This document shows, piece by piece, positions 1-24,686 of a DNA stretch of 64,000 nucleotides (position 1 is its first letter; each line of letters starts with the position of its first letter). This DNA comes from Streptomyces sp. NBC_01275 (lineage in GTDB: Bacteria; Actinomycetota; Actinomycetes; Streptomycetales; Streptomycetaceae), in assembly GCF_026340655.1 (NCBI RefSeq), contig NZ_JAPEOZ010000001.1:1-64000 (forward strand), in the 5' to 3' direction. Made by a program: the position numbers and the translations under genes. The notes below the pieces were generated by a model that was not told the origin of the DNA, did no database searches, and saw only the letters and a list, made by a program, of their open reading frames with translations.

Positions 1-1
1 G

Positions 2-3000
2 GGCGCGGCGACCTTGAAGGAGGCGGCCCGTGCGGTGACGGCGTACGACGGCGGGGCGTCGGCGCAGGCGGGTACCGCCCGGGTCCCGTTCCTGACGGCG
101 TCCGCCGCCGATCCGGGTGAACTGGAGCGGGTCGTGGGCGAGTTGACGGACCGCGGCCACGGCCTCTTCGTGGAGGTGGGCGTCGCGGGGTCGATCGCCC
201 CGCGGCTCACGGCCGGTGTGGCGGAGAGAGCGGTTCCGGTCGTCGCCTCCCCCGTCGGCGGCGGTCACGAGGACGAGGACGGGCATGCGCTGTGGGCCGC
301 GCTGGCCCGACTGCATGTGAGCGACGCGACCGTGACCTGGGCGGCGGCCTTCCCCGCGCCGGGGCCGGAGGGTCCGCCGCCGGTCGACCTGCCGACGTAC
401 GCCTTCCGCCGTCGCCGGTACTGGCTCGACGACGGTCCCCGTACCGTCGACCCGACGGCCGCCGGACTCGCGCCCGCCGGTCATCCGCTGCTCGGCGCGT
501 GTGTGGAACTCCCGGACGACGGCGGCCTGTTGTTCACCGGGCGGCTGTCGACGGCCACCCACCCGTGGCTGGCGGACCACACGGTCGCCGGACGGGTGCT
601 GGTGCCGGGTACGGCGCTGGTGGAACTGGCTCGCTGGGCCGGTGCGCGCGTCGGCTGCGCGCGGATCGCCGAACTGGCCCTGCACACCCCGCTGGAGCTG
701 CCCGCTCCGCGCGACGGCGACCGTACCGGGCGCGCGGTCCGGCTGCACGTCACCGCCCCGGACGCGGAGGGCCGGCGTCGCCTGACCCTCTCCGCGCGCC
801 CCGGCCCGGACGACGACTGGACCCGGCACGCGACCGGAACCCTGACCGCGGCCGCCGACGACACCGTTCCCCCCGCGACCGCCGACCTCGTGACCTGGCC
901 GCCACCCGGCGCGGAGCCCGTCCCCGTGCACGACTTCCACGACCGGGCCGCCCGCCACGGCATCGCGTACGGGCCCGCCTTCCAGGGGCCGCGGTCCGTC
1001 TGGCGGCGGGGCGAGGAGGTGTTCGCCGAGGTCGCCCTGCCCGAGGGCCTCCAGACGGAGGCCGGGCGGTACGGCGTCCACCCCGCGTTGCTGGACGCCG
1101 CACTGCAGTCGTGGTCGGCGGCGCACCCGCGCGCCCTGGAAGAGCGCCGGGTGCCCCACGCCTGGCACGGGGTGACGGCGGCCGCCGCCGGCGCGGGCGC
1201 TCTGCGGGTGCGGATCGCACCGGCCGAGGGGTACGGCGAGGACGCCGGGAACGCGGTGACCGTGCAGGTCGCCGACGCGACGGGCCTACCGGTCCTGTCC
1301 GTGACGGCCCTCCTCTCCCGCCCCCTGCCGCGCCCCGAGCAGACCGGATCGCTGCTGCGGCCCGGATGGGCGCCGCTGCCGAGCCGGCCGGGCGACCCGG
1401 GCGAGGTCGTTCAGTCCGTCGTGGCGCTCGGCGTCGAAGGCGACCTGCCGACGGTCGTCGACCGCTGGTACGCCGATCTCGACGCGCTGACCGCCGCGCT
1501 CGCCGCGGGTGCGCCCACGCCGGACGTGGTCCTGCTCCCGGTCTCCACGCTGACGGCGCCGCCCGGCGCGGACGTCCCGGACGCCGTGCACGCGGCGACC
1601 GCCGGACTCCTCGCCGTACTGCGAACCTGGCTGACGGAGCCGGGGCTGAGGGCGGGCAGGCTCGTGACGGTCTCGCGGAAGACGTACGACACGGGTGCGG
1701 GGGCCGCCCTCGTCGACGCCGCCGTGCGCGGACTGATGCGCAGCGCGCGTACCGAACACCCCCGGCGCTTCGGGCTGTTGACGGTGGCGGGCGACCCTGA
1801 GGCCTTTGGGCCGGAACTGCTGGCGGCCGCGCTGGACGCCGTACGGGACGAGCCTGAAGTCGCGATCAGGGGGGGCGGGGCGTGGGTGCCGCGGCTGTCC
1901 CCGGCCGAGTCCACGGACGACGCTCCCGCCGTCGACCCGAACGGCACCGTACTGATCACCGGTGGGACGGGCGCCCTGGGTGCGCTGGTGGCCCGGCATC
2001 TGGTCGCCGCGCACGGCGTACGGCATCTGCTGCTGCTCGGGCGGCGCGGCGAACGGACGCCGGGCGCCGCCCGGTTGGCGGCCGAGCTGGCCGCCGAGGG
2101 AGCGCGGGTCAGCGTGGCGGCGTGCGACACGGCGGACCGGGACGCGCTCGCGGCGCTCCTGGACGGCCTGCCCACGGACCGTCCCCTGACGACCGTCGTC
2201 CATGTGGCCGGAGTCACGGACGACGCCTCGGTCGGCACGCTGACAGAGGCCCGACTGACGGCTGTGCTACGGCCGAAGGTGGACGCCGCCTGGCATCTGC
2301 ACGAGCTGACGCGCGAACGGAACCTGGCGGAGTTCGTGATGTTCTCCTCCGCCTCGGGCACGTTCGGCGGCGCCGGGCAGGGCAACTACGCGGCGGCCAA
2401 CGCCTTCCTGGACGCCCTCGCCGTGCACCGGCAGGCCCAGGGGCTGCCCGGCCGCTCGCTCGCCTGGGGCCCGTGGGCCGAACGCAGCGCGCTCACCGCC
2501 GACTTGACGGCGACCGACCGGGCGCGGATCACACAGGACGGCATCCGGGAACTCGCCACGGCGGACGCCCTGGCCCTGTTCGACGCGGCCCGGGCGACGG
2601 CCGACGCCCCGGTCCTCGTCCCTCTCGGGCTCGACCCGGCACAGCTGCGCGAACGGCGGGACGAGGGCCGACTCCCGGCCCTGCTGCGCACGTTGGCGGA
2701 GCCCGGGCAGATCTCGACCCCGCTGACGCCCGCGCACACCGAGAGTGTCCACAGGAGCGCGAACACCGAGGCCACGGAGGCCTCGTACGCGGAGCGACTG
2801 CGGCGGATGCCGGAATCCGAACGTTTGCGGGCCCTGCTCGACCTGGTGCGCTCGCACACCGCCGTGGTGCTGGGCAACGGCCAGTCGGCCCAGGACATCG
2901 GACCGCACCAGGGCTTCGTCGACCTCGGTCTCGACTCCCTGTCCAACCTGGAGCTGCAGGACCGGCTGCACGACGCCACCGGTGTGGAACTGCCCAGCAC

Positions 3001-3367
3001 CCTGATCTTCGACCATCCGACCGCAGACGCCCTCGCCGGTCACCTCTGCGCGGAACTGGGCGGCGCGGCGGGCAACGGCTCCGCCGTGGCCGTGGGGCCG
3101 GCTCTGGCCGAACTCGACCGACTGGAGGCGTTCTTGGCCTCCTTCGCCGAGGACGCCGACGCCGGAGCCAGGGAGACGGTCGCCCACCGGCTGCGGGACC
3201 TGGTGTCGCGCTGGCCGGGCGGCGGACCGACCCCGGACTTCGGAGGGGACGAGGGCGGCCCGGCGCCGTCCGAGCTCGCGTCGGCGTCCGACGACGAACT
3301 CTTCGAGGTTCTCCAGCAGATGCGCTCCGCCGAAGGCGGAACGCCGACGGACCAGCAGCGTCTCTAG
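2..3367 (+). CDS. pieA3: Modular type I PKS, C-terminal part (AT end-DH-KR-ACP-docking), piericidin-type
   Basis: The reading frame is open at the left edge, so the KS and most of the AT lie upstream; a TTG at 14 is not a real start. Visible in order: last ~130 residues of the AT with the LPTYAF linker; DH with intact HxxxGxxxxP (His about residue 193) and the LLDAALQ Asp motif; a KR-like structural region; KR with GGTGALG (residue ~654) and the Tyr in [11 protein letters not shown]-type because it has TDD in the LDD position and no A-type Trp; ACP with LGLDSL (Ser ~979); a C-terminal helical docking region ending in [12 protein letters not shown]. It extends and dehydrates one unit. By position it should install the C5=C6 olefin of piericidin, which needs a malonyl AT; the diagnostic AT motif is outside the window. 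The numbering A3 is counted back from the TE protein and is less sure than the family. Confidence 0.88.
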   Translation, partial: GAATLKEAARAVTAYDGGASAQAGTARVPFLTASAADPGELERVVGELTDRGHGLFVEVGVAGSIAPRLTAGVAERAVPVVASPVGGGHEDEDGHALWAALARLHVSDATVTWAAAFPAPGPEGPPPVDLPTYAFRRRRYWLDDGPRTVDPTAAGLAPAGHPLLGACVELPDDGGLLFTGRLSTATHPWLADHTVAGRVLVPGTALVELARWAGARVGCARIAELALHTPLELPAPRDGDRTGRAVRLHVTAPDAEGRRRLTLSARPGPDDDWTRHATGTLTAAADDTVPPATADLVTWPPPGAEPVPVHDFHDRAARHGIAYGPAFQGPRSVWRRGEEVFAEVALPEGLQTEAGRYGVHPALLDAALQSWSAAHPRALEERRVPHAWHGVTAAAAGAGALRVRIAPAEGYGEDAGNAVTVQVADATGLPVLSVTALLSRPLPRPEQTGSLLRPGWAPLPSRPGDPGEVVQSVVALGVEGDLPTVVDRWYADLDALTAALAAGAPTPDVVLLPVSTLTAPPGADVPDAVHAATAGLLAVLRTWLTEPGLRAGRLVTVSRKTYDTGAGAALVDAAVRGLMRSARTEHPRRFGLLTVAGDPEAFGPELLAAALDAVRDEPEVAIRGGGAWVPRLSPAESTDDAPAVDPNGTVLITGGTGALGALVARHLVAAHGVRHLLLLGRRGERTPGAARLAAELAAEGARVSVAACDTADRDALAALLDGLPTDRPLTTVVHVAGVTDDASVGTLTEARLTAVLRPKVDAAWHLHELTRERNLAEFVMFSSASGTFGGAGQGNYAAANAFLDALAVHRQAQGLPGRSLAWGPWAERSALTADLTATDRARITQDGIRELATADALALFDAARATADAPVLVPLGLDPAQLRERRDEGRLPALLRTLAEPGQISTPLTPAHTESVHRSANTEATEASYAERLRRMPESERLRALLDLVRSHTAVVLGNGQSAQDIGPHQGFVDLGLDSLSNLELQDRLHDATGVELPSTLIFDHPTADALAGHLCAELGGAAGNGSAVAVGPALAELDRLEAFLASFAEDADAGARETVAHRLRDLVSRWPGGGPTPDFGGDEGGPAPSELASASDDELFEVLQQMRSAEGGTPTDQQRL

Positions 3368-3379
3368 GAGCAGGGAACC

Positions 3380-6300
3380 GTGTCGTCATCACAGCAGCAA
3401 CAGCCGACCCCTTCTTCGGCGCCGGCCGCATCCCAAGCGTCCTCTGCGTCCCCGGCGTCCCCGGCGTCCCCAGGGTCTCCTGCGTCCCCGGCGTCCCCTG
3501 CGCAGTTGGACAAGTTCCGTGAGCATCTGCGGTGGGCCACCGCCGAGTTGGGCGAGGCGCGCCGACGGGTGACCGAGCTGGAGGAGGCCGACCGCGAGCC
3601 GATCGCGATCGTCGGCATGGCCTGCCGCTATCCGGGCGGGGTCGCCTCCCCCGAGGATCTGTGGCGGCTGGTCACCGAGGGCCGGGACGCCGTCGGGCCG
3701 CCGCCCGCCGAACGCGGCTGGCCCGCCGAGGAGTTCCACGATCCCAGCGGACAGCGGCCGGGCACGTCGTACGTCTGGGAGGGCGGGTTCCTGGAGGGCG
3801 CCGCCGACTTCGACCCGGCGTTCTTCGACATCAGCCCGCGCGAGGCCCTCGCCATGGACCCGCAGCAGCGGCTGCTCCTGGAGACCTCCTGGGAGGCGAT
3901 CGAACGCGCGGGCGTCGACCCGACGACGTTGCGCGGCACCCGGGTGGGCGTGTTCGCGGGGCTGATGTACCACGACCACGCCACCCGGCTGGGCGAGGTG
4001 GACGAGGCCGTCGCGGGCTTCCTGGGCAGCGGCAACGCGGGCAGCGTGGCCTCCGGCCGGATCTCGTACGTCCTGGGCCTCGAGGGCCCGGCGGTCACCG
4101 TCGACACGGCCTGCTCGTCCTCACTGGTCGCCCTGCACCTGGCGGCGCAGGCGGTACGGCGCGGGGAGTGCGCGATGGCCCTGGCGGGCGGGGTCACCGT
4201 GATGGCCACCCCGTCCACCCTGGTCGACTTCAGCAGGCTCGGCGGGCTCGCGCGCGACGGTCGCATCAAGTCCTTCGCGGCGTCGGCGGACGGCACGGCC
4301 TGGGGCGAGGGCGCGGGCATGCTGCTGGTCGAACGGCTCTCCGACGCCCGTCGGCTGGGCCATCCGGTGCTCGCCGTGCTGCGCGGCTCCGCCGTCAACC
4401 AGGACGGCGCCACCAGCAGCCTGTCCGCCCCGAACGGGCCGTCCCAGCAGCGGGTGGTCCGGGCCGCGCTGACCGCGGCCCGGCTCTCCCCCGACCTGGT
4501 GGACGCGGTGGAGGCGCACGGGACGGGTACGACCCTGGGCGACCCGATCGAGGCCCAAGCCCTCCTGGCGACCTACGGCCAGGACCGCCCCGCCGAACGA
4601 CCCCTGTGGCTCGGCTCGTTGAAGTCCAACATCGGCCACACCCAGGCCGCCGCAGGCGTCGGCGGCGTCATCAAGACCGTCATGGCACTACGCCACGCCA
4701 CCCTGCCCAAAACCCTCCACGTCGACGAACCCACCCCCCACGTCGACTGGGCGGCGGGCGCCGTCTCCCTCCTCACCGAACAGCGCGCGTGGCCGGAGAC
4801 CGGCCGACCCCGCCGGGCCGCCGTCTCCTCCTTCGGCGTGAGCGGCACCAACGCCCACGTCATCCTGGAACAGGCGCCGGAGAACACGCCCCCCGAGGCG
4901 ACGCCCGACCGTCCGGCAGTCGCCTGGCCCGTCTCCGCCCGCTCCGCCGAGGCACTGCGCGCCCAGGCCGAGCAGCTACGGGACACGGTCGCCGACCACC
5001 CCGAGTGGACACCGGCGGAGGTGGGCCATGGTCTGGCGACCGGCCGGACCTACTTCGAGCACCGAGCCGTTGTCGTCGGCACCGACCGGGAGCAACTGCT
5101 GGCTGGGCTGGGTGCGTTGGCGGAGGGCGTCGAGGCTCCGGGTGTCGTCACCGGGCAGGGAGACTCCGGGCGGCCGGTGTTCGTCTTCCCCGGCCAGGGC
5201 TCGCAGTGGACCGGGATGGCCGTCGAACTCCTCGACACCTCCGCGGTGTTCGCCGAGTCGATCGCCGATTGCGAGGCGGCATTGGCCCCGCATGTGGAGT
5301 GGTCGCTGACCGACGTACTGCGCGGCGGCGAGCCGCTCACTCGTGTCGATGTCGTGCAGCCCGCGCTGTTCGCGCTCATGGTGTCGCTCGCCGCCGTCTG
5401 GCGCTCCCTCGGAGTCGAGCCCGCAGCCGTCGTAGGCCACTCCCAGGGCGAGATCGCCGCGGCCGTCGTCGCCGGAGCGCTCTCGCTGGAGGACGGCGCG
5501 AAGATCGCCGCCCTCCGCAGCCGCGCCATCCTCAAACTCGCCGGACACGGCGGCATGATCTCCCTACCTCTGACCAGCCAGGACACCGCCGGACTGCTCG
5601 AACAGCGGACCGACCGCATCTCCATCGCCGCACTCAACGGCCCCCACACCACCATCGTCGCCGGAGACGCCACCGCCCTCGACGAGTTGCTCGCCCACTG
5701 CGAGGCCGACGGCCTCCGCGCCCGCCGCATCGACGTCGACTACGCCTCCCACACCCACCACGTCGAAGCGATCCAGGACGACCTCGCCGAGGCGCTCGCG
5801 GGCATCGTGCCCCGCACCAGCACCACCCCCTTCTACTCAACCGTCACCGGCGCCCCGATCGACACCACCGAACTCACCGGCGGCTACTGGTACACCAACC
5901 TCCGCCAGACCGTCCGCTTCACCGAAGCCACCCGAGCCGCGCTCGCCGACGGCCACACCGCCTTCCTCGAATGCAGCCCCCACCCCGTCCTCACCCCCGC
6001 CATCGGCGACACCACCGAGACCGGCGCCGTCACCGGCACTCTTCGCCGTGACGAGGGCGGCTGGCAGCGCCTCCTGGCCTCCGCCGCGCACCTCCACGCA
6101 CACGGCACCCCCATCACCTGGCCCACCACCTGGACCGCCGCCCCCATCGACCTCCCCACCTACCCCTTCCAGCGCGACCGCTACTGGCTCGACGCGACCT
6201 CGTCGGCCAGGATCACGGACCCCGCCGGGCACCCCCTCCTCGACGCCTCGATCCCCCTCGCCGGCAGCGACGGCCTGATCCTCACCGGCCGCCTCTCCAC

Positions 6301-9300
6301 CCGCACCCACCCCTGGCTCGCCGACCACACCGTGTGGAACACCGTCCTCGCCCCCGGCACCGCACTCGTCGAACTCGCGGTACAGGCCGCCGACCGGGCC
6401 GGGTGCGACCTACTGGAAGAACTGACCCTCCACGCACCCCTCGTCCTGCCCGCGCACGACACGCTGTCCCTTCAGGTCAGCGTCGACGCACCGGACGAGA
6501 GCGGCCGTCGCAGCCTGGCGATCCACACCCGCCCCGACGAGACGCTCGGTGACACGGCCTGGACCTGCCATGCGACCGGCTGGGTGACCGGCGGAACGGT
6601 CCGCCCCGACTGGGATCTGACCGCCTGGCCGCCCGCCGACGCCCACCCCGTCGACCTCACCGACCTCTACCCCCGACTCGCGGCACACGGCCTCGGCTAC
6701 GGACCCGCCTTCCAGGGACTGCACGCGGTCTGGAAGCGCGGCGAGGAGCTGTTCGCCGAGGTGCGTCTGCCGGAGCAACTCCACGACTCGGCAGGCAAGT
6801 TCGGCATCCATCCCGCACTGCTCGACGCCGCCCTGCACACCGGCCTCGCCGACGGCATCGACGAAGGCGTCGACGACGTACGGCTGCCGTTCGCCTGGAA
6901 CGGCGTCACCCTGCACGCCACCGGCGCGACCGCCCTGCGCGTCCGCCTCACGCCGCAGGGGCCGGAGACGCTCGCGCTGGCCGTGGCCGACCAGGACGGC
7001 GTTCCCGTCGCCGAGGTCGCCCGCCTCACGAGCCGAGCGGTGGCCGAGGAGCAACTCGTCTCGTCCGGTGCGGACTTGATTCCGCTGCTGCACACGGAGT
7101 GGAGCGAAGTCCCCCTGCCCGAAGGCGAGTCGGACGACGTGTTCGCCCTGGGCGACGCGGACGGCCTCGGTCTCGGCTTCGCGACCTGCCCCACCCTCGA
7201 CGCCGCCCCGTCGGCCGGCACGCTCGTCCTGTCGTACGGCCGCGACACGCCCTCGCTGGACGCGCCGGACGCTCCGGACGCTCCGGAGGCCGTCCGGTCC
7301 GCCCTGCATCACGTCCTGTCCGTGGTGCGGGCGTGGCTGGCCGAGGAGCGGTTCGCCGACGGACGCCTGGTGCTGGTCACCCGCGGTGCGGTGGCGGCCG
7401 GGGACGGCGAGGGGGTGGCGGACCTGGTGCACACGCCGTTGTGGGGGCTGTTGCGCTCGGCCCAGTCGGAGAACCCCGGCCGGTTCGTGCTGGTCGATCT
7501 GGACGGGCGGGAGTCCTCGCGGGCCGCGCTGCGCCGCGCGCTGGCGTCCGGGGAGCCTCAATGCGCGCTGCGCCAGGGACGGTTGCTGGTGCCCCGGCTG
7601 GTGCGGGAGACGGCGGGGCGGCTGCTGGAGCCGCCGGTCGACGGCTCGGCCTGGCGGCTGGACACCACCGGCAAGGGCACGTTGGAGAACCTCGCCTTGG
7701 TGCCGTACCCGGAGGCGTCCGCGCCGTTGGCCCCTGGACACGTGCGGATCTCGGTCCGTGCGGCCGGCATGAACTTCCGTGACGTACTGCTGGGCCTGGG
7801 GATGGTCGACCAGGACGTGATGGGCGGCGAGGCGGCCGGCGTCGTACTGGACGTGGCGTCGGACGTCGCGGATCTGGCCCCGGGCGACCGGGTGATGGGC
7901 ATGGCGCCGGGTTCGTTCGGCCCGGTCGCGGTCGTCGACCGGCGGCTGCTCGTCCGGCTGCCGCAGGGGTGGACGTACGCGGAGGGCGCCTCGGTGCCGA
8001 TCACGTTCCTCACCGCGTACTACGGTCTGGTCGACCTCGCGGACCTGCGGGCCGGGGAGTCGGTGCTGATCCACGCGGCGACGGGCGGCGTGGGCCTGGC
8101 AGCACTCCAGCTGGCCCGACACCTGGGTGCCGAGGTCCACACGACGGCGTCCCCCGCCAAGCAGGAGACGCTGCGCGCGCTCGGCGTGCCCGAGGAGCGG
8201 ATCTCCTCGTCCCGGTCGCTGGACTTCGAGGAGCGGGTGCGGGCGGCCACCGGCGGGCGCGGGGCGGACGTCGTACTCAACTCGCTGGCCCACGAGTTCG
8301 TGGACGCCTCGCTACGGCTGCTGACCGCCGGCGGGCGCACCGGCGGGCGGTTCGTCGAGATGGGCAAGACCGACATCCGGGACGCCGGGGAGGTCGCGGC
8401 CGCCCATCCGGGCGTCTCGTACCTCTGGTTCGACCTGATCGAGGCGGGTCACGAGCGCATCGGCCGGATGATGGCCGAGCTGATGCCGCTGTTCGAGAGC
8501 GGCGCGCTGCGCCCGGTGCCGACGGCCGCCTGGGACGTACGGCGTGGGCTGGACGCCTTCCGGTTCATGAGCCAGGCCCGGCATGTGGGCAAGGTGCTGC
8601 TCACCCTGCCGCCCGCCGCGCTCGACCCGGCCGGCACGGTGCTGATCACGGGCGGTACAGGCGCCCTGGGCGCGCTGGTGGCCCGGCATCTGGTCGCCGC
8701 GCACGGCGTACGGCATCTGCTGCTGCTCGGGCGGCGGGGCGAGGCGGCCGAGGGGGTCGCCGAGCTGCGTGCCGAACTGGGCGCGGCGGGCGCGGAGTTG
8801 ACCGTGGCGGCCGGTGACAGCGCGGACCGCGAGGCCCTCGCGGCGGTTCTGGCCGGGATACCGGCGGCGCATCCGCTCACCGGGGTCGTGCACGCGGCCG
8901 GTGTACTCGACGACGCCGTCCTGACCGCCATGACTCCCGCGCAGCTCGACGCGGTACTGCGACCCAAGGTGGACGCGGCCTGGCATCTGCACCAGCTGAC
9001 CCGGGACGCGGATCTCGCCGCGTTCGTGCTGTTCTCCTCGTCCGCGGCGGTGCTGGGCGGTCCGGGGCAGGGCAACTACGCGGCGGCCAACGCCTTCCTC
9101 GACGCGCTCGCCCGGCGGCGGCGGGCCCAGGGTCTGCCCGGGCTCTCCGTGGCCTGGGGGCTGTGGGAGCGGGCGAGTGCGATGACGGGGCATCTGGACG
9201 CGGGCGACCTGGCCCGGTTGCGTCGGGCGGGCTTCCACGCGCTGTCCGACGCCGACGGGCTGGCCCTCCTCGACGCGGCCCTGCCGTCGGACCGCTCCGA

Positions 9301-10030
9301 GGTGGTGGCGGTACGGCTGGACACGGCAGCCCTGCGGGCGGGCGGCGGGCCGGTCCACCCGCTGTTGCGGGGCTTGACCGGGGCGCCGGCGCGTCGCCGT
9401 GCGGTCGCGTCGACGACGTCGGCGGCGGGGGCGAACTCCGCTTCCGGGCCACAGGAGTTGACGGACCGGCTGGCCGCTCTGCCGGTCGTCGAACGCGGGC
9501 GGGTGCTGCTGGACCTCGTCCGCGATGCCGCGGCTCTCGTGCTCGGGCACACGTCGAACACGGCGATCGGCCCGCAACAGGCGTTCAAGCAGCTCGGCTT
9601 CGACTCGCTGACCTCGGTGGAGCTGCGCAACCGGCTCAACGCCGCCACCGGACTGCGCCTGCCCGCCACCCTCGTCTTCGACCACCCGACCCCGACGGCA
9701 CTCGGCGAACACCTGCTCCGGGAACTGGCCCCGGCCGCCACGACGGCGGCCCCCACAGACCTCACGGACCCTACGGCCCTCACGGACCTCACGGACGAGG
9801 ACGTACGGCGGCTGCTGGCCACCCTTTCGCCCGCCCGGCTGCGGGAGTCCGGACTGCTCGGGTCCCTGCTGGAACTGGGCAGAGCGGCAGGGCCTGCGGG
9901 GCCCGCGGAGAGCACGGCCGCCGATGTGGGCGACCCGCAAGAGCCGTACGGCCCGGGCGACTTGGAAGACCTGGACGACCTGGACGCCGACGACCTCATC
10001 AACCTGGCGCTCGGCACGGGCGACCACTGA
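3380..10030 (+). CDS. pieA4: Modular type I PKS, fully reducing module KS-AT(mmal)-DH-ER-KR-ACP
   Basis: GTG start 12 bases after the previous stop, with GGAG upstream. Residues 1-40 are a Ser/Pro/Ala-rich low-complexity stretch, then a coiled-coil docking helix. KS begins at ~73 (active Cys ~245, then HGTGT and NIGHT histidines). AT has GHSQGE (Ser ~688), RVDVVQ and YASH (~788-791), the methylmalonyl signature. DH catalytic His is ~983, but the motif is [10 protein letters not shown], so the conserved Gly is Asn; the second-half Asp motif LLDAALH is present. ER (~1440-1740) has the NADPH motif TGGVG at ~1568 and Val where 2S-type ERs carry Tyr. KR (GGTGALG ~1758) is B-type with LDD. ACP Ser ~2076 in LGFDSL. 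C-terminal docking helices and an acidic tail [10 protein letters not shown]. This is the only fully reducing module in view and fits C3 (methyl-bearing) with saturated C4 of the piericidin chain. Confidence 0.93.
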   Translation: MSSSQQQQPTPSSAPAASQASSASPASPASPGSPASPASPAQLDKFREHLRWATAELGEARRRVTELEEADREPIAIVGMACRYPGGVASPEDLWRLVTEGRDAVGPPPAERGWPAEEFHDPSGQRPGTSYVWEGGFLEGAADFDPAFFDISPREALAMDPQQRLLLETSWEAIERAGVDPTTLRGTRVGVFAGLMYHDHATRLGEVDEAVAGFLGSGNAGSVASGRISYVLGLEGPAVTVDTACSSSLVALHLAAQAVRRGECAMALAGGVTVMATPSTLVDFSRLGGLARDGRIKSFAASADGTAWGEGAGMLLVERLSDARRLGHPVLAVLRGSAVNQDGATSSLSAPNGPSQQRVVRAALTAARLSPDLVDAVEAHGTGTTLGDPIEAQALLATYGQDRPAERPLWLGSLKSNIGHTQAAAGVGGVIKTVMALRHATLPKTLHVDEPTPHVDWAAGAVSLLTEQRAWPETGRPRRAAVSSFGVSGTNAHVILEQAPENTPPEATPDRPAVAWPVSARSAEALRAQAEQLRDTVADHPEWTPAEVGHGLATGRTYFEHRAVVVGTDREQLLAGLGALAEGVEAPGVVTGQGDSGRPVFVFPGQGSQWTGMAVELLDTSAVFAESIADCEAALAPHVEWSLTDVLRGGEPLTRVDVVQPALFALMVSLAAVWRSLGVEPAAVVGHSQGEIAAAVVAGALSLEDGAKIAALRSRAILKLAGHGGMISLPLTSQDTAGLLEQRTDRISIAALNGPHTTIVAGDATALDELLAHCEADGLRARRIDVDYASHTHHVEAIQDDLAEALAGIVPRTSTTPFYSTVTGAPIDTTELTGGYWYTNLRQTVRFTEATRAALADGHTAFLECSPHPVLTPAIGDTTETGAVTGTLRRDEGGWQRLLASAAHLHAHGTPITWPTTWTAAPIDLPTYPFQRDRYWLDATSSARITDPAGHPLLDASIPLAGSDGLILTGRLSTRTHPWLADHTVWNTVLAPGTALVELAVQAADRAGCDLLEELTLHAPLVLPAHDTLSLQVSVDAPDESGRRSLAIHTRPDETLGDTAWTCHATGWVTGGTVRPDWDLTAWPPADAHPVDLTDLYPRLAAHGLGYGPAFQGLHAVWKRGEELFAEVRLPEQLHDSAGKFGIHPALLDAALHTGLADGIDEGVDDVRLPFAWNGVTLHATGATALRVRLTPQGPETLALAVADQDGVPVAEVARLTSRAVAEEQLVSSGADLIPLLHTEWSEVPLPEGESDDVFALGDADGLGLGFATCPTLDAAPSAGTLVLSYGRDTPSLDAPDAPDAPEAVRSALHHVLSVVRAWLAEERFADGRLVLVTRGAVAAGDGEGVADLVHTPLWGLLRSAQSENPGRFVLVDLDGRESSRAALRRALASGEPQCALRQGRLLVPRLVRETAGRLLEPPVDGSAWRLDTTGKGTLENLALVPYPEASAPLAPGHVRISVRAAGMNFRDVLLGLGMVDQDVMGGEAAGVVLDVASDVADLAPGDRVMGMAPGSFGPVAVVDRRLLVRLPQGWTYAEGASVPITFLTAYYGLVDLADLRAGESVLIHAATGGVGLAALQLARHLGAEVHTTASPAKQETLRALGVPEERISSSRSLDFEERVRAATGGRGADVVLNSLAHEFVDASLRLLTAGGRTGGRFVEMGKTDIRDAGEVAAAHPGVSYLWFDLIEAGHERIGRMMAELMPLFESGALRPVPTAAWDVRRGLDAFRFMSQARHVGKVLLTLPPAALDPAGTVLITGGTGALGALVARHLVAAHGVRHLLLLGRRGEAAEGVAELRAELGAAGAELTVAAGDSADREALAAVLAGIPAAHPLTGVVHAAGVLDDAVLTAMTPAQLDAVLRPKVDAAWHLHQLTRDADLAAFVLFSSSAAVLGGPGQGNYAAANAFLDALARRRRAQGLPGLSVAWGLWERASAMTGHLDAGDLARLRRAGFHALSDADGLALLDAALPSDRSEVVAVRLDTAALRAGGGPVHPLLRGLTGAPARRRAVASTTSAAGANSASGPQELTDRLAALPVVERGRVLLDLVRDAAALVLGHTSNTAIGPQQAFKQLGFDSLTSVELRNRLNAATGLRLPATLVFDHPTPTALGEHLLRELAPAATTAAPTDLTDPTALTDLTDEDVRRLLATLSPARLRESGLLGSLLELGRAAGPAGPAESTAADVGDPQEPYGPGDLEDLDDLDADDLINLALGTGDH
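4600..6185 (+). repeat. Late-KS/AT block nearly identical to 17230-18840
   Basis: The segment from the KS NIGHT motif through the methylmalonyl AT to the LPTYPFQR linker repeats almost base for base inside the later two-module PKS gene at about 17230-18840. Long identical runs are visible around the GHSQGE and YASH motifs. Both copies are C-rich on the coding strand (cac, ccc, acc codons) compared with the G-rich flanking DNA. This suggests gene conversion or recent module exchange rather than constraint alone, because synonymous positions also match. Confidence 0.75.
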
Positions 10031-10102
10031 GCACCGACGTACGGACGTACGGACGTCCAGCCGGACCGCGGAGACGACGATCACGAACGGAGAGGGAACC
10101 CC

Positions 10103-16036
<5,934 letters not shown>

Positions 16037-16077
16037 CCCGCGCGGAACGAGACGCGGAACAGAGACGCGGAAGACAG

Positions 16078-23400
<7,323 letters not shown>

Positions 23401-23408
23401 GCCCAGAG

Positions 23409-24098
23409 ATGTCACCCGAGAACGGCGTACAGCCGAACGAGATCGACCAGGCGGTCCTGGACGGCCAGGCCCCCTACCACCGGCGTGCCCTCGCCTTCTA
23501 CGACCTCCTCGTGTTCCGGGGCAGCGCACCCTGGTTCTGGCGCTGCCACCCGAGCAACTTCGAGCAGCTGTACCGCACGAGCATCGGCGCCAAGCACCTG
23601 GAGATCGGCGTCGGAACCGGTTACCTGCTGTCCCGTACCCGCTTCCCGGTCTCCAACCCGAAGATCACGCTGGCCGACCTGAACCCCGCCACGCTCGACT
23701 TCACCGCCGAGCGGCTGCGTTTCTTCGAGACGACGAAGGTCGTCGCGAACGCCCTGGAACCGCTTCCGGTGCCGGACGAGAGCCACGACTCGGCCGCCCT
23801 GAGCTTCCTGCTGCACTGCATCCCGGGCAGCCTCCGGGAGAAGGGCGTCGCCATCAAGCACGCGGCGGCGGCGGTCAAGCCGGGCGGCACCGTGTTCGGC
23901 AGCACGATCCTCTCCTCCGGCATCCCCGTCACCCGGGCGGGCCGTTGGCTGATGGACAACCTCAACGCCAAGGGCGTCTTCCACAACGACCAGGACAGCC
24001 TGGCGGACCTGCGCGCCCAACTGGAGCAGAACTTCGACGACTTCGAGCTGTCCACCCGGGGCAGCGTCGGCCTGTTCCGAGCCCGCAAGCCGAAGTAG
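23409..24098 (+). CDS. pieB1: Class I SAM-dependent O-methyltransferase (PieB1-type)
   Basis: 229 residues; ATG 9 bases after the PKS stop, with GGAAGG overlapping the PKS 3' end. The SAM-binding motif I is LEIGVGTGYLL, followed by an acidic LADLNP at the end of strand 2, and VKPGG before the last strands, as in small Rossmann-fold methyltransferases. The N-terminal part (FYDLLVFRGSAPWFWRCHP) resembles polyketide and alkaloid methyltransferases. In piericidin clusters two methyltransferases O-methylate the two vicinal ring hydroxyls; this one is assigned PieB1 from its position directly behind the TE protein. Which hydroxyl it takes cannot be read from sequence; 5'-O is inferred because PieB2 is, as I recall, the 4'-O enzyme. 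Confidence 0.87.
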   Translation: MSPENGVQPNEIDQAVLDGQAPYHRRALAFYDLLVFRGSAPWFWRCHPSNFEQLYRTSIGAKHLEIGVGTGYLLSRTRFPVSNPKITLADLNPATLDFTAERLRFFETTKVVANALEPLPVPDESHDSAALSFLLHCIPGSLREKGVAIKHAAAAVKPGGTVFGSTILSSGIPVTRAGRWLMDNLNAKGVFHNDQDSLADLRAQLEQNFDDFELSTRGSVGLFRARKPK

Positions 24099-24151
24099 CC
24101 GCTCCCGCAGAGCCCACTCCAAGCCCGCTCCCCCTTCTGAAAGGACCCTCC

Positions 24152-24649
24152 ATGGGCCAACGCTGGTACCCGGTCGAAGAGGCCGACGACTCCCTCTTCG
24201 CCTCGGCGTCCCTCTATCACGCGCGCTCCGTCGAACTGCCGTACCCGGCCGAGGAGACCTGGGCCGCGCTCACCGGCACGGGAGTGTCGAGCTGGACCAA
24301 GGGGATGAAGCGCCTCACCTGGACCTCCCCGCTCCCGTTCGGCGTGGGGACCACCCGGGAGATCGAGCTGGGCGGCGACTTCGTCCTGCGTGAGCGCTTC
24401 TTCCGCTGGGAGGAGGGCCGGCGCAAGACGTTCACCGCCGTGGAGGGCACCAAGAACATCTTCCGGCACCTCGTGGAGGACTACGTGGTGGAGCCGACGG
24501 CCGACGGCTCCCGGTTCAGCTGGCGCTGGGCGGCCGAGCTGAACCGCCCGTGGGCCTATCTCCAGGGCCCGCTGGACCGGCTCATGTTCGCCCCGACCGG
24601 CCGCTCCCACATCGACGGGCTGTCCCCTTACATGGCCGCCCACCGCTGA
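24152..24649 (+). CDS. pieC: SRPBCC/START-like cyclase-type protein (PieC-type)
   Basis: 165 residues, ATG with AAAGGA upstream. The pattern (SVELPYPAEETWAALTG near the N-terminus, a curved-sheet segment GVGTTREIELGGDFVLRERF, a long C-terminal amphipathic helix) is that of the SRPBCC helix-grip fold, used by polyketide cyclases and lipid-transfer proteins. It sits between the first methyltransferase and the amidotransferase, the place of pieC in piericidin loci. It probably helps ring closure of the amidated diketo acid to the pyridone. No catalytic residue can be assigned, so a binding or chaperone role for the ring is equally possible. Confidence 0.8.
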   Translation: MGQRWYPVEEADDSLFASASLYHARSVELPYPAEETWAALTGTGVSSWTKGMKRLTWTSPLPFGVGTTREIELGGDFVLRERFFRWEEGRRKTFTAVEGTKNIFRHLVEDYVVEPTADGSRFSWRWAAELNRPWAYLQGPLDRLMFAPTGRSHIDGLSPYMAAHR

Positions 24650-24686
24650 CCGTCCCCCAGAAGCACTCGACCGAAAGAAGACGCAC

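Noticed and set aside
1286..2385. Long open frames antisense to the PKS genes
   Set aside because: They mirror the high third-position GC of the real genes, contain no recognisable domains and are Arg/Pro/Ser-rich.
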